From Canibacter zhoujuaniae (GTDB lineage Bacteria > Actinomycetota > Actinomycetes > Actinomycetales > Microbacteriaceae): a stretch of DNA of 64,000 nt. Location: NCBI RefSeq assembly GCF_011752005.1, contig NZ_JAAIJZ010000003.1:110704-174703 (forward strand), read 5' to 3'. The notes beneath the pieces were generated by a model. That model was not told the origin of the DNA. It did not search any database and worked only from the letters and a program-made list of their open reading frames with translations. The translations under genes and the position numbers were made by a program. This document shows, in pieces, positions 52,544 to 60,796 of this stretch (its first letter is position 1; every line of letters starts with the position of its first letter).

Positions 52544-54580
52544 TTAGCGGCGCGCTTGCTTTGCAGCGTCGCGTGCCGCACGCTGCTGCAGCATCTCGTT
52601 ATAAGCGCGCAACTCTGCCTCATCGGAGCGCTCAGCGGCGCGGTCACGGCGGCGCTGCTCTTTTTCATCCGAACGCGCCCACTGCCACGCCAAGACCAGC
52701 ATAATCAAAAGAGTTGGCAGCTCTCCAATGCCCCAAGCGATACCGCCGCCGTTTTGCTGATCGCGTAAAGGATCCGCCCCCCATGTGCGCCCCATCGCAC
52801 CAAACCAATCAGCCGCAAGCAGGCCGGTGCCGCTCATGATCGTAACTCCGAAGAAGGCGTGCGCCCCCATAGTGACGAGTAATAAAACCATGCGCAGTGT
52901 GTGCGGATAGCGTTTCGGCACCGGATCTATGCCGATCAGCGTCAGGGTGAAAAAATAGCCGGAGAGCAAAAAGTGCACAATCATCCACTGGTGCCCGAGG
53001 TGGGACTCCATCGCCCAGCGCAGCACCGGCGTGAAATAGAACACCCAGAGTGAGGCTGCGAAAATAAAACACGCCACAATCGGGTGCGTTACAAACTTTG
53101 CCCACGGGGTCTCAGTCAGCCACAGCACCCACTCACGCGCACCCCAAGAACCGTCGCGGCGTTTTGCGGCCGCCCGCAGCAGCAGAGTTACCGGCGCGCC
53201 AAGCACCAGGAGGGTCGGAATCAACATAGTCAGGAACATGTGCCCGAGCATGTGCATGCTAAACAGATATGCCTCATAAACATTTAAGAAGCCGTTCGTG
53301 ACGTATGCCAAAAGCAGCATTCCGGTTATGAAAGATGCAGTGCGCAGAATCGGCCATCTATCGCCGCGTTTTCGCAAGCGCCACACCCCGAAGAGATAGA
53401 GCGCAATACCGCCTAGCGAGAAAGAAGCCCACAGCAAATCGAATTTCCACGCGTTGAATATGCTTGCAGGTGTAAACTCAGGCGGGAGCGGATCCCCCGT
53501 TAGATACTCTGCAGGGGTGATTTCGCGCTGTGATTCACGCGCTACTTCGATAGGTTGCGGGGTTGCAGTGCGGCCGAGGGCACCAGCAAAACCAGAGGCT
53601 GCTCCCATCACGGCAAGCTCCAAAAGCACCAGAGCTACAAAAGTCTTGCGGATCGCGGCAAACCCCTGCTTTCCGGCAACCGCCCCGGTTGCTGCGCGTT
53701 CCAGTGAGTTAATAATGCGCAGCCGTTGCCACGCCCCGAAGGCAATAGCTAACACCAAGGTGACAGCTTTGGCGATCAGCAGCCTGCCGTAACCAGTGCC
53801 CCAAATATCGTCTACAGTTGACAGGCGAATAACGCCGCTAACGACGCCGGATGCAGCGACGATAAACGACGCCCACAGCGCTAAAAATGAGTAGCGCTGC
53901 ACGATATTCACGAGCTGCTGTGGTTTTGCACTGCTTGCTATTAAAGACACCGCTACCAGCCCACCGAGCCAGACTGCAGCGCCTGTTATGTGCATAAAAA
54001 TTGCGTTGACGGCGAGACTATGCCCGCTTGCGCCAGCGGCATGGCCCTGCGCCGCAAGCGGCAGCAGTGTCAGCCCAGCTGTGAGAAGCGGCAGCAGCAG
54101 GAGCTTCCGAGAGCGGATTCCAAAGCAGAGCACAGTTGTGAGAGCCGCGCTTAAAACCAGTAAGAACCAGTACTGTCCAAGCTCGAACTCGGTAATGAAC
54201 TGAAGCAGCGCCGCGCCAAACTGTGCGTCTGCGCTGAAGCTCTGATTGCTGACATCAATAAAGGTTGTCACTGTTGCGAGCATCCCGGCAACTGTCAGCA
54301 CTGCTGCCGCACCGGCGGCAAGGTCGATCGTTTTTCCCCACAGTTTACTCTTGGGGTCGAGCGCCCAGAGTGCAAGAACGAGAGAGCCGACCGTTATCGC
54401 CAGAGCCACGTTTACAACCGTGCGCGAGGCCGGCACCGCATAACGCACAAAAACACCGGGATCCAGCAGCGCTCGTGCAGCGCTAGCACCACCCATATCG
54501 AGACCGGCGGCGAGTGTGAGCGCTGTCGTCACCAGCAGCAGTATTAGCGCTGGTATAAAGATACGGACAGATTTACTCAC
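52544..54580 (-). CDS. CopD–CtaG fused membrane protein, copper/cytochrome oxidase assembly
   Basis: A 678-residue protein with about 14–16 membrane helices. Residues 1 to about 330 match the copper-resistance CopD domain (NAIFMHITGAAVWLGGL with its His), and residues about 385–640 match Caa3_CtaG (YLFSMHMLGHMFLTML and MESHLGHQWMIVHFLLSG with histidines for copper). The C-terminus is a charged Arg/Glu-rich tail. This fusion is common in actinobacteria and is tied to copper handling and assembly of cytochrome c oxidase. No copper-regulator site was seen upstream. Confidence 0.9.
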   Translation of the reverse strand: MSKSVRIFIPALILLLVTTALTLAAGLDMGGASAARALLDPGVFVRYAVPASRTVVNVALAITVGSLVLALWALDPKSKLWGKTIDLAAGAAAVLTVAGMLATVTTFIDVSNQSFSADAQFGAALLQFITEFELGQYWFLLVLSAALTTVLCFGIRSRKLLLLPLLTAGLTLLPLAAQGHAAGASGHSLAVNAIFMHITGAAVWLGGLVAVSLIASSAKPQQLVNIVQRYSFLALWASFIVAASGVVSGVIRLSTVDDIWGTGYGRLLIAKAVTLVLAIAFGAWQRLRIINSLERAATGAVAGKQGFAAIRKTFVALVLLELAVMGAASGFAGALGRTATPQPIEVARESQREITPAEYLTGDPLPPEFTPASIFNAWKFDLLWASFSLGGIALYLFGVWRLRKRGDRWPILRTASFITGMLLLAYVTNGFLNVYEAYLFSMHMLGHMFLTMLIPTLLVLGAPVTLLLRAAAKRRDGSWGAREWVLWLTETPWAKFVTHPIVACFIFAASLWVFYFTPVLRWAMESHLGHQWMIVHFLLSGYFFTLTLIGIDPVPKRYPHTLRMVLLLVTMGAHAFFGVTIMSGTGLLAADWFGAMGRTWGADPLRDQQNGGGIAWGIGELPTLLIMLVLAWQWARSDEKEQRRRDRAAERSDEAELRAYNEMLQQRAARDAAKQARR

Positions 54581-54600
54581 CCGTCTAGCCTACCGGAGAC

Positions 54601-54636
54601 AAAAATCCCGGGGCCGCGATAGCTGCGACCCCGGGA
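54601..54636 (-). terminator. Terminator after the HU gene
   Basis: On the minus strand TCCCGGGGTCGC and GCGGCCCCGGGA form a 12-bp stem with one T–G pair around AGCTATC, followed by TTTTTG. Strong GC core; it lies 21 bases after the HU stop. Confidence 0.9.
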
Positions 54637-54656
54637 TCTAAATTCTTTTAAAAGAT

Positions 54657-54938
54657 TTACTTCTTAACAGCTGCCTTCAGCTTTGAACCGATGGTAGCCT
54701 TTGCACGCTTACCAGCTGGAATGTTGATGGTCTCGCCGGTCTGTGGGTTGCGGCCAGTGCGAGCAGCGGTCTCGATGGTGTCGAAGGTTACCCAACCTGG
54801 GATTGAAACTTTACCGCCGTTAGCGAGGGTCTCAGCAACTGCGCTGAAGAGACCGTCGATTACGCTGTTTACTGCTGCCTGGCTCTGACCGGTCTCTGCA
54901 GCTACCTTTGCAACGAGTTCAGTCTTGTTGAGTGACAT
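54657..54938 (-). CDS. hup: DNA-binding protein HU
   Basis: A 93-residue HU protein (MSLNKTELVAKVAAETG, GWVTFDTIETAARTGRNPQT, INIPAGKRAKATIGSKLKAAVKK). It lacks the long Lys/Ala-rich tail of mycobacterial HupB and so is of the short, classical type. It packages and bends the nucleoid DNA. The ribosome site GAAAGGATGACAA precedes the ATG; its leader can fold (see the regulatory entry). Confidence 0.97.
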   Translation of the reverse strand: MSLNKTELVAKVAAETGQSQAAVNSVIDGLFSAVAETLANGGKVSIPGWVTFDTIETAARTGRNPQTGETINIPAGKRAKATIGSKLKAAVKK

Positions 54939-55230
54939 TTGTCATCCTTTCAAAGTGGGGTATCCACCCTAATTGTTTAAGACTCAAGGGAAGCCCCACA
55001 AGGGGAGTTTCCACCGTGACGGTGCCACGGAGTCGATCAGTTGATCTGACGCTAATTTACCCCAGTAATCGCCTATTAGCGGTGTTTTGCGGCGACTTTT
55101 TTAGTGTTTGCCCCGCAATTTTCCGGTTTCTCAGAGTTTTTTATGGTTTTTAACCCGATTTTGCGCTTTTCGAGGCTTGCAAATATCTTCGATTTCCATA
55201 GCTGAGATAGGCGCAAGGGTTACATCGTCT
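54939..55230 (-). promoter_or_regulatory. HU upstream region and foldable leader
   Basis: A 292-base gap without a gene. Near HU it holds GACTC (54981–54985) and GAGTC (55030–55034), which could close a branched fold with CACCG/CGGTG (55013–55025) and CCCC/GGGG (54994–55005) inside. The far part is AT-rich with runs of T; I could not fix a clear promoter. Confidence 0.35.
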
Positions 55231-55530
55231 TTAATATTCGGCGTCAACTGCGGCGCGCGCAGCAGAGCGCGGTTTCACTATCTCGACAACCTGCAGATGC
55301 TCCGGGTGCACGCTGTATTCTGCAAGGGCTGCCGCGTCTGCAAAGTCAGTGATTAAAACTAAATCCCAGTTGCCCTCAGCTCCAAGACTCTCCGCATGCA
55401 CCTCTATATGCTCTAGAGTCGGAATTTTACCGTCCATAGCCTTAAGCGCCGCAGCGCACTCGGCGGCTTGCTCAGCTCGCGCCTCGACGGTGGCGCCGTT
55501 CATTTTCCACATCACAACGTGTCGCAGCAT
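55231..55530 (-). CDS. Dabb (stress-responsive A/B barrel) domain protein
   Basis: A 99-residue dimeric alpha/beta barrel (ferredoxin-like) protein: MLRHVVMWKM followed by alternating strands and helices, with IPTLEHIEVHAESLG and NWDLVLITDFAD in the second half. The family includes plant stress proteins and small enzymes; its task in bacteria is mostly unknown. The ribosome site GGGAGAAG is good. It is a lone gene between HU and the ribosomal protein cluster. Confidence 0.85.
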   Translation of the reverse strand: MLRHVVMWKMNGATVEARAEQAAECAAALKAMDGKIPTLEHIEVHAESLGAEGNWDLVLITDFADAAALAEYSVHPEHLQVVEIVKPRSAARAAVDAEY

Positions 55531-55606
55531 TTACTTCTCCCAGCTCTCGATTTTGAATCCATCCATAACGATACCGCTTCATCCGCACACCTAGAATGCA
55601 AAAGCA

Positions 55607-55638
55607 TAAGGGCGGACACTTAACAGTGCCCGCCCTTA
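55607..55638 (-). terminator. Terminator after rpsN
   Basis: On the minus strand TAAGGGCGGGCACT and AGTGTCCGCCCTTA form a 14-bp stem with one G–T pair around GTTA, followed by TGCTTTTGC. It lies 22 bases after the rpsN stop and ends the rpmB–rpmG–rpsN operon. Confidence 0.8.
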
Positions 55639-55659
55639 CGTCAGTATATGTATAAGCGT

Positions 55660-55965
55660 TTACCAGCTTGACTTGGTGATGCCTGGCAGCTCACCGCGGT
55701 GTGCCATATCGCGGAAACGCACACGGCTGACGCCGTATTTTGAAAGTACGCCACGTGGACGACCGTCGATTACGTCGCGGCTGCGCACACGCACTGGAGA
55801 AGCGTTGCGTGGCAGCTTCTGCAGGCCACGACGAGCAGCTTCACGGCTCTCAGGGGTGCCGTTTGGGTCTACGAGAGCTTTCTTCAGCTCTGCGCGACGC
55901 TCTGCGTAGCGCGCAACAACTTCCTGGCGCTGTTTGTTCTTAGCGATCATGCTTTTCTTCGCCAT
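55660..55965 (-). CDS. rpsN: 30S ribosomal protein S14, zinc-free form
   Basis: A 101-residue S14 with no cysteine at all, so it is the C-minus form that does not bind zinc (zinc-binding S14 is about 61 residues with CXXC pairs). The conserved RNA-binding end is ASPVRVRSRDVIDGRPRGV and SRVRFRDMAHRGELPGITKSSW. It follows rpmG by two bases and is followed by a terminator. In other actinobacteria such copies are often under Zur control. Confidence 0.96.
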   Translation of the reverse strand: MAKKSMIAKNKQRQEVVARYAERRAELKKALVDPNGTPESREAARRGLQKLPRNASPVRVRSRDVIDGRPRGVLSKYGVSRVRFRDMAHRGELPGITKSSW

Positions 55966-55967
55966 GA

Positions 55968-56135
55968 TTAGCGCTCCTCTCGGAATTCAACGTGCTTACG
56001 AACTACCGGATCGTACTTCTTGAGCACGAGTCGATCTGGAGTGTTGCGGCGGTTCTTCTTGGTTACGTAGGTGTAACCGGTGCCTGCGGTAGAGCGCAGT
56101 TTAATGATTGGGCGAACGTCTTGAGCTTTTGCCAT
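55968..56135 (-). CDS. rpmG: 50S ribosomal protein L33, zinc-free form
   Basis: A 55-residue L33 (starts MAKAQDVRPIIKLRSTAGTG, then YTYVTKKNRRNTPDRLVLKK, ending FREER) without any cysteine, so it is the zinc-independent form. It starts one base after the rpmB stop and ends two bases before rpsN, so the three genes are one tight transcription unit. Short genes like this are easily missed. Confidence 0.95.
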   Translation of the reverse strand: MAKAQDVRPIIKLRSTAGTGYTYVTKKNRRNTPDRLVLKKYDPVVRKHVEFREER

Positions 56136-56136
56136 T

Positions 56137-56373
56137 TTAGAGCTTCACCCCACGCTTCTGCAGATCTGCAACTACGGCTTCGATACCGCGCGCATCGATA
56201 ACCTTGATTCCCTTTGCTGACAGGGTCAGGGTAACCTTGCGGCCGAGTGAAGGCACGAAGTAGGTCTTTTTCTGAATGTTTGGATCAAACCGACGCTTGG
56301 TGCGGCGGTGTGAGTGTGATACGTTGTGGCCAAAGCCTGGAACGGCTCCGGTCACCTGGCACACTGCTGCCAT
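56137..56373 (-). CDS. rpmB: 50S ribosomal protein L28, zinc-free form
   Basis: A 78-residue L28. It starts MAAVCQVTGAVPGFGHNVSH, then RRTKRRFDPNIQKKTYFVP and LTLSAKGIKVIDARGIEAV. Only C5 of the zinc-site cysteines is present, so it is a C-minus form. It leads the rpmB–rpmG–rpsN unit. Upstream in its leader lies an inverted repeat GAAGAATC/GATTCTTC (56394–56414); I found no convincing Zur box in the 170-base gap. Confidence 0.96.
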   Translation of the reverse strand: MAAVCQVTGAVPGFGHNVSHSHRRTKRRFDPNIQKKTYFVPSLGRKVTLTLSAKGIKVIDARGIEAVVADLQKRGVKL

Positions 56374-56543
56374 AAATGTTTCCTCTCAGTACCGAAGAAT
56401 CGCAGTGATTCTTCCCAAGATCTCTTGTCTGCGTCCCGGCCGGTTGGCACGGGTCACGGTCTGCGCTCCTAGGAGAGAACACAGCCAAGAATCAAGCTTA
56501 CGCTAGTTAGCACAGCCTGCGCAAGTTTGATTACCGCGCTAGA

Positions 56544-56930
56544 TTAACGACATTTAGCGCAGATACCGAAGATGTCGATCACGTGCTTTACGTCACTGTA
56601 GCCGTGTCGCTTTGCTTCTTCTTGCGCCCAGCGTTCAACTGGGGCGGCCGCAATCTCAACCGCTGCCCCGCATTTGCGGCAAATGAGGTGGTGGTGATGG
56701 TGGTCTGTGCTGCAAAATCGAAAGAGGTTTTCACCCTCGGGTGAGTTCAGCATGTCTGCCTCACCCAGTTCCACCAAGGTGGCGAGCGAACGGTAGACGG
56801 TTGCAAGCCCGATGGTGCTGCCCTCAGCGCGCAAACGATCGTGCAGCTGTTGGGCACTCACAAACCCGGTCTCGGCCGCCATGGCCGCCCGCACAGCCTC
56901 ACGCTGCCAGGTGTTCCGCTTTACAACCAT
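56544..56930 (-). CDS. zur: Fur-family repressor, zinc uptake regulator type
   Basis: A 128-residue Fur-family protein. The winged helix covers residues 1 to about 85 (TVYRSLATLVELGEADMLNS recognition helix region); the metal part has HHHHHLICRKCG and a terminal GICAKC, the two Cys pairs holding structural zinc. The cluster of metal ligands and the neighbours (znu genes upstream on the same strand, zinc-free ribosomal proteins downstream) point to Zur rather than Fur or PerR. It follows the second permease with a 52-base gap and may be co-transcribed with it. Confidence 0.9.
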   Translation of the reverse strand: MVVKRNTWQREAVRAAMAAETGFVSAQQLHDRLRAEGSTIGLATVYRSLATLVELGEADMLNSPEGENLFRFCSTDHHHHHLICRKCGAAVEIAAAPVERWAQEEAKRHGYSDVKHVIDIFGICAKCR

Positions 56931-56982
56931 TTTCGCTCCTTAGGGCTCTGCACAAGATTGTAATGTGTTTAGTTTAAATATG

Positions 56983-57774
56983 TCAGGTGCGGATCGCGCG
57001 CACACCGAGTGACAGCAAAAACAAGAGCGCGACAACCAGGCCGATTGCGCCTCCGGCGGCAACTGCAAAATGCCATGACAGCCACAGGCCGACTGCGCTG
57101 GCGGTAACCGCCAAAATGAATGCGACCGGCGGCACCCAGGCGATGTTTCGCACTAAAAGCTGTGCGGTTGCGGCCGGCCCAACAACAAGCGAGACCGCAA
57201 GAATTGCGCCCACGGCCGGCATTGCCACAACGATTGTTGCGGCGGTGATGGCTGTCGCCACTAACTCAGGCAGCAGTGGATTGCCGCCCGCCGCCCGAAA
57301 TCCGATGCGATCGAATGTGTCATAAAACAGTGCTCTATGTGTGAAACCGAGCACTGCGACAACGCTGCCAAGCACTACTGCGGCAACCACAATATCTGTT
57401 GTTTGCACACCGAATAGAGAACCGATAAGCAGCGATTCAACCGGAATTGAGCTGCCACCCTGCAGGGAAGCGAGCAGGGATCCGAGCGCAAAACCGAAAA
57501 CCAGCACGATACCCGTTGCCGTGCCCGCCCCCTGTCGCTTAACACGACTGAGCAAAGCGAGCAACACTGTCAGGAGGAGGGCAGCAACCGCCTGCCCGAA
57601 AAGCACATTAATCCCCAGCATTGCGGCTATTACGCCACCGGGGAAGGTTGCGTGACTGAGCGCTACCGAGTAGAAAGCCCGCCCACGCATCACAATCAGC
57701 GGCCCGACTATCGCAGCAAGCATGGAGAGCAGCAGAAGTTCAACGGCTGCGCGTTCGAGATAGCTTAGTGTCAC
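56983..57774 (-). CDS. znuB: Zinc/metal ABC transporter permease, second copy
   Basis: A 263-residue ABC-3 family permease from GTG 57774, with eight hydrophobic segments. Its GTG overlaps the TGA of the first permease (GTGA). The N-terminus LLLSMLAAIVGPLIVMRGRAFYSVALSHATFPGGVIAAML is typical of this family. A longer upstream frame is unrelated. Two permeases in one operon suggest a heterodimer, unlike the ZnuB homodimer of E. coli. Confidence 0.88.
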   Translation of the reverse strand: MTLSYLERAAVELLLLSMLAAIVGPLIVMRGRAFYSVALSHATFPGGVIAAMLGINVLFGQAVAALLLTVLLALLSRVKRQGAGTATGIVLVFGFALGSLLASLQGGSSIPVESLLIGSLFGVQTTDIVVAAVVLGSVVAVLGFTHRALFYDTFDRIGFRAAGGNPLLPELVATAITAATIVVAMPAVGAILAVSLVVGPAATAQLLVRNIAWVPPVAFILAVTASAVGLWLSWHFAVAAGGAIGLVVALLFLLSLGVRAIRT

Positions 57775-58637
57775 TGCGCAACCTTTCTGCTCTGTAGTTT
57801 GCGAGCTAGAGAAGGCAGCAGGGTCAGCCCGTATATTGCGATGAGGGCAAGCACTACCGCTGCACCCGCGGGGGTGTTTACGCCCAGCGCGAATGACGAC
57901 CAAATTGCAAAAGCAATGCCTACGAAACTGGCGAATGCGGTGATCAGAAACGCCAGGAGCACCGTTCCCCAGAGTCTGTTAGTGAGCTGCCGAGCGGCTG
58001 CTGTTGGCACGATAAGCAGCGCTGTAACCAGCAGATTACCGAGCGCTTGCACACCAGCCACTATCAGAAACGCAATCGCAACCCCGAGGATGAGGTCGGT
58101 AGCCAGCACACTGTAACCGGCGGCGCGGAAACCGCTCACATCATGCGCACGGAAGATCTGTCGTCGCCAAGTCATGAGGATCATGAGCACTGAGAGCAGC
58201 GCTACACAGCTAAGGGCGATCAGCTGCGTCGCGGTGACGGTCAGCAGATGCCCAAATAACAGCGCATTCAAGGCGCTCACATAGTCCTGCTGCCGTGAAA
58301 CGAGCACGATGCCGAGGCTGAACGCGCTGGTGAGGATCACCGCGACAGCCGCATCATTACCGAGCTTGCCGCGCTGCGTGAGGAGGGTGATAAGCACGAC
58401 CGCGATCGTTGCGGCAACAAGCGCGCCAGGTAGGAGGAGTGTTGATCCGCCAATAATATAGCCGATTACTAGACCGGGAAACACCGCGTGCACGAGCCCG
58501 TCAGTGACAAACTCGAGGTCTCGAAAACTCACGAAAAGCCCGATAATACTGGCTGCAGCTGCGAGCATGAGCATGGTTAATAAACCGCGCATTATGAACG
58601 GCAGTTGAAAGGCGGCAAGTAAGTCTGTGAAGGTCAC
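57771..58637 (-). CDS. znuB: Zinc/metal ABC transporter permease, first copy
   Basis: A 288-residue ABC-3 permease with the related pattern MRGLLTMLMLAAAASIIGLFVSFRDLEFVTDGLVHAVFPGLV and about eight membrane helices. The start chosen is GTG 58637, whose end overlaps the ATPase stop (GTGA) and has GAAGAG six bases upstream; a GTG at 58643 is an alternative. The C-terminus ends in a basic RKLQSRKVAQ. Confidence 0.88.
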   Translation of the reverse strand: MTFTDLLAAFQLPFIMRGLLTMLMLAAAASIIGLFVSFRDLEFVTDGLVHAVFPGLVIGYIIGGSTLLLPGALVAATIAVVLITLLTQRGKLGNDAAVAVILTSAFSLGIVLVSRQQDYVSALNALLFGHLLTVTATQLIALSCVALLSVLMILMTWRRQIFRAHDVSGFRAAGYSVLATDLILGVAIAFLIVAGVQALGNLLVTALLIVPTAAARQLTNRLWGTVLLAFLITAFASFVGIAFAIWSSFALGVNTPAGAAVVLALIAIYGLTLLPSLARKLQSRKVAQ

Positions 58638-59521
58638 GGGCACTCTTCAGGATCTGCGGCGGCGTGCGTGTGCATCTCGTGAATGTGGTCGCCGTGGTGC
58701 ACGTGGTGCTGATGCCCGGTGTCTTCGTGGCGAGTAGTGAGTTTGTGCGCGTCTATCTCAACAGTTGTGTCGTGGAATGTGGCCGCGACGTTTTCAAGGG
58801 TGAGCGCTTGGGCAATAGTGCCGAACGCGATCATACGCTGGTCGAGGAGCATCACGTGAGTGCAGGCATCTCGCGCTATCTCAAGGTCGTGCGTGCTCAC
58901 AACAACGGCACATCCGCTCTCTCTAAGAGCTGTAATAGTGCGCAGTAAGGCGTCGCGATTGGGCCGGTCGAGACCGTTAAACGGCTCATCTAGCAGCAGT
59001 AGGCGTGGTTTTGCGACGAGAGCGCGAGCAAGAATTGCACGCTGCTGCTGCCCGCCGGAGAGGTCTGAGAAAAGTTTTTTCGCGTGCTCTGTCAGGCCTA
59101 CAGTCGACAAGGCTTCACTGATGGCGGCTTTGCCGTTTTTTCCGATCGGTTGCAGCGCACGGCGGTGACTGTAGAGACCCATTGCGAGGACCTGCTGCAC
59201 AGACACAGGAATCTGCAGGTTGCGACTGTCTGCTTGAGGCAGCAGCCCCAGTTGTTTGTTTGCGGATCCGGGCCGCACCCCGAGCACCTGCGCGCTGCCG
59301 CCAAGATGCTCAGTAAGCCCGGCGAGACCGTTCAGCAGCGTCGATTTTCCGCTGCCGTTTGGCCCGATTAAAGCAACCGACTCGCCCGCATGCAGGGTGG
59401 CGGTGATGTTTGCTGCCGCTGCCCTGCCGGCGTAGCCAAAACTGGCGTCTCGCAGATCAACCACGGCTGCTGCCTGCGCAGGCTTTCGTGGCGGGATCGG
59501 TCTTGTTAAAGTTTTACTCAT
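58634..59521 (-). CDS. znuC: Zinc/metal ABC transporter ATPase with histidine-rich tail
   Basis: A 295-residue ATPase. Walker A GPNGSGKST in SVALIGPNGSGKST, signature DLSGGQQQR, Walker B LLLLDEPFNGLD, H-loop VSTHD. The last 45 residues hold many histidines (HEDTGHQHHVHHGDHIHE), which is unusual on an ABC ATPase and may bind zinc as a sensor. It lies between znuA, 86 bases upstream, and the two permeases, with overlaps on the downstream side. Confidence 0.92.
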   Translation of the reverse strand: MSKTLTRPIPPRKPAQAAAVVDLRDASFGYAGRAAAANITATLHAGESVALIGPNGSGKSTLLNGLAGLTEHLGGSAQVLGVRPGSANKQLGLLPQADSRNLQIPVSVQQVLAMGLYSHRRALQPIGKNGKAAISEALSTVGLTEHAKKLFSDLSGGQQQRAILARALVAKPRLLLLDEPFNGLDRPNRDALLRTITALRESGCAVVVSTHDLEIARDACTHVMLLDQRMIAFGTIAQALTLENVAATFHDTTVEIDAHKLTTRHEDTGHQHHVHHGDHIHEMHTHAAADPEECP

Positions 59522-59607
59522 CTCGCTGTATCGCTTGACTGGGGTGTGAGGTTAGACAGTTCTCGAACAAGGTTGTGCCAGATCGAATGCCGCCTTTTAC
59601 TCCCGCA

Positions 59608-60696
59608 CTAGTTTGTGACTTCTTGTGGCACAGGAGAAGGATCGTATCCCCACGCCTGCAGGATATTTTCTGTGTTGGCGATCGTTGCCCCGATGTAGGT
59701 GTTTGCCGGCGGTTCTACACCGACAGCATCAGCATAAATCGGATCTGTGACAAGCACCACGTTTGCCTCGTTTGCAACGGTTTTGCTGAGCCGATCACTA
59801 ACGCTTGACTCAAAGAAGATAGCCTGCACACCCGATTTTTTAATGTTGGCAACAAGCTCGTTAATTTCCGCAGCACTCGGCTCGGAGTTATCTTCAAAGC
59901 TCGGGATCACGCTGCCAACAAACTCTATGCCATAACTGTCAAGGTAGTACAGGAGAGCATTATGGCTGCTCACAAACCGTTTTTTAGCAGGATCCACCTT
60001 CGCGAATTCTGACGCAATCCAGCTGTCAAGCGCAGCTAGTTTTTCACCATAGGCTGTCGCGTTTTCGTGATAGTACTCCCGGTTTTCTGGGTCTGCTTTA
60101 CTCAGCGCCTCTGCAATTGGGTCAAGCATCTGCCGAGCCATTTTCGGTGCTGTCCAAATGTGCGGATTGACACCACCGTGATCGTGATCATGATCGTGAT
60201 CGTGATCCTCAGCTTCGGTAGCGTGACCGTCGTGATCAGCTTCACCCTGCGCGGCAGATTTTGCGGTTATCTCTGCAGCGGCCTCTAGGTCTACAGCGTC
60301 TGCCGCCTCAACAATTTTGCCGTGAAAGCCACTCGATTTAATTGCCGAGTCGAGAAATTCTTCAAGCCCGACTCCGTTTAGAAAGAGAATGTCTGCCTCG
60401 CCGAGTGCGACTAGATCAGCTGGGGTTGGATCAAAATTGTGCGCACTGGCACCCGGTTTTAAAAGCCCGGTGAGTTGCACACGATCACCGGCAATTTGCG
60501 CAACAAAGTCTTGCACCTGGGTGGTGCTCGCAACTACTTTAAGTTTGCCTTCTGCGCTGCCGCTACTCTGTGCTGCTCCGGTGTCAGAGGTGCCGCCTGT
60601 GGCGCATCCAGCAAGCGCGAGACCGCAGACTGCGAAAGCACCGATTAGGGTGGCGATTCTCTTTCGTAAACCGTTTTTTAGCATACCCTCCAGCAT
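59608..60696 (-). CDS. znuA: Zinc ABC transporter substrate-binding lipoprotein
   Basis: A cluster A-I binding protein of about 360 residues. Signal peptide with lipobox LALAGC (C near residue 31), then the metal-binding histidines in the A-I fold (H in SAHNFDPTPADL and SSHNALLYYLD), and a histidine/aspartate-rich loop EDHDHDHDHDHGG typical of ZnuA zinc capture. An ATG at 60696 and one at 60684 are both possible starts; each has a purine run close by. The upstream -10 box (TATCAT) is eight bases before 60696, fitting a leaderless or near-leaderless transcript controlled by a Zur-like operator. Confidence 0.93.
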   Translation of the reverse strand: MLEGMLKNGLRKRIATLIGAFAVCGLALAGCATGGTSDTGAAQSSGSAEGKLKVVASTTQVQDFVAQIAGDRVQLTGLLKPGASAHNFDPTPADLVALGEADILFLNGVGLEEFLDSAIKSSGFHGKIVEAADAVDLEAAAEITAKSAAQGEADHDGHATEAEDHDHDHDHDHGGVNPHIWTAPKMARQMLDPIAEALSKADPENREYYHENATAYGEKLAALDSWIASEFAKVDPAKKRFVSSHNALLYYLDSYGIEFVGSVIPSFEDNSEPSAAEINELVANIKKSGVQAIFFESSVSDRLSKTVANEANVVLVTDPIYADAVGVEPPANTYIGATIANTENILQAWGYDPSPVPQEVTN

Positions 60697-60703
60697 ACCC
60701 CTT

Positions 60704-60716
60704 AATGATAATCGTT
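60704..60716 (-). promoter_or_regulatory. Candidate Zur operator overlapping the znuA -10 box
   Basis: The 13-base near-palindrome AATGAT-A-ATCGTT (one mismatch pair) includes, read on the minus strand, the -10 box TATCAT (60710–60705) of znuA. Its layout resembles actinobacterial Zur/Fur boxes (TGATAATCATTATCA class). Binding by the nearby Zur protein would block transcription. Confidence 0.5.
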
Positions 60717-60745
60717 CACAAATAGCGGTAGCTTGGGGTAATAGT

Positions 60746-60776
60746 TTGGGGGTCCGAGTAACACCCGAACCCCCAA
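60746..60776 (-). terminator. Hairpin after the surface-protein gene
   Basis: TTGGGGGTCC (60746–60755) and GAACCCCCAA (60767–60776) form a 10-bp stem with one G–T pair in the short gap between the surface-protein stop and znuA. There is no clear T tract, so it is a modest terminator. Confidence 0.5.
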
Positions 60777-60796
60777 CAACTAACCTAGTCAGCTAG

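Noticed and set aside
57775..57903. Long N-terminus of the second zinc permease
   Set aside because: It overlaps the first permease and looks like random sequence; the GTGA overlap gives the true start.
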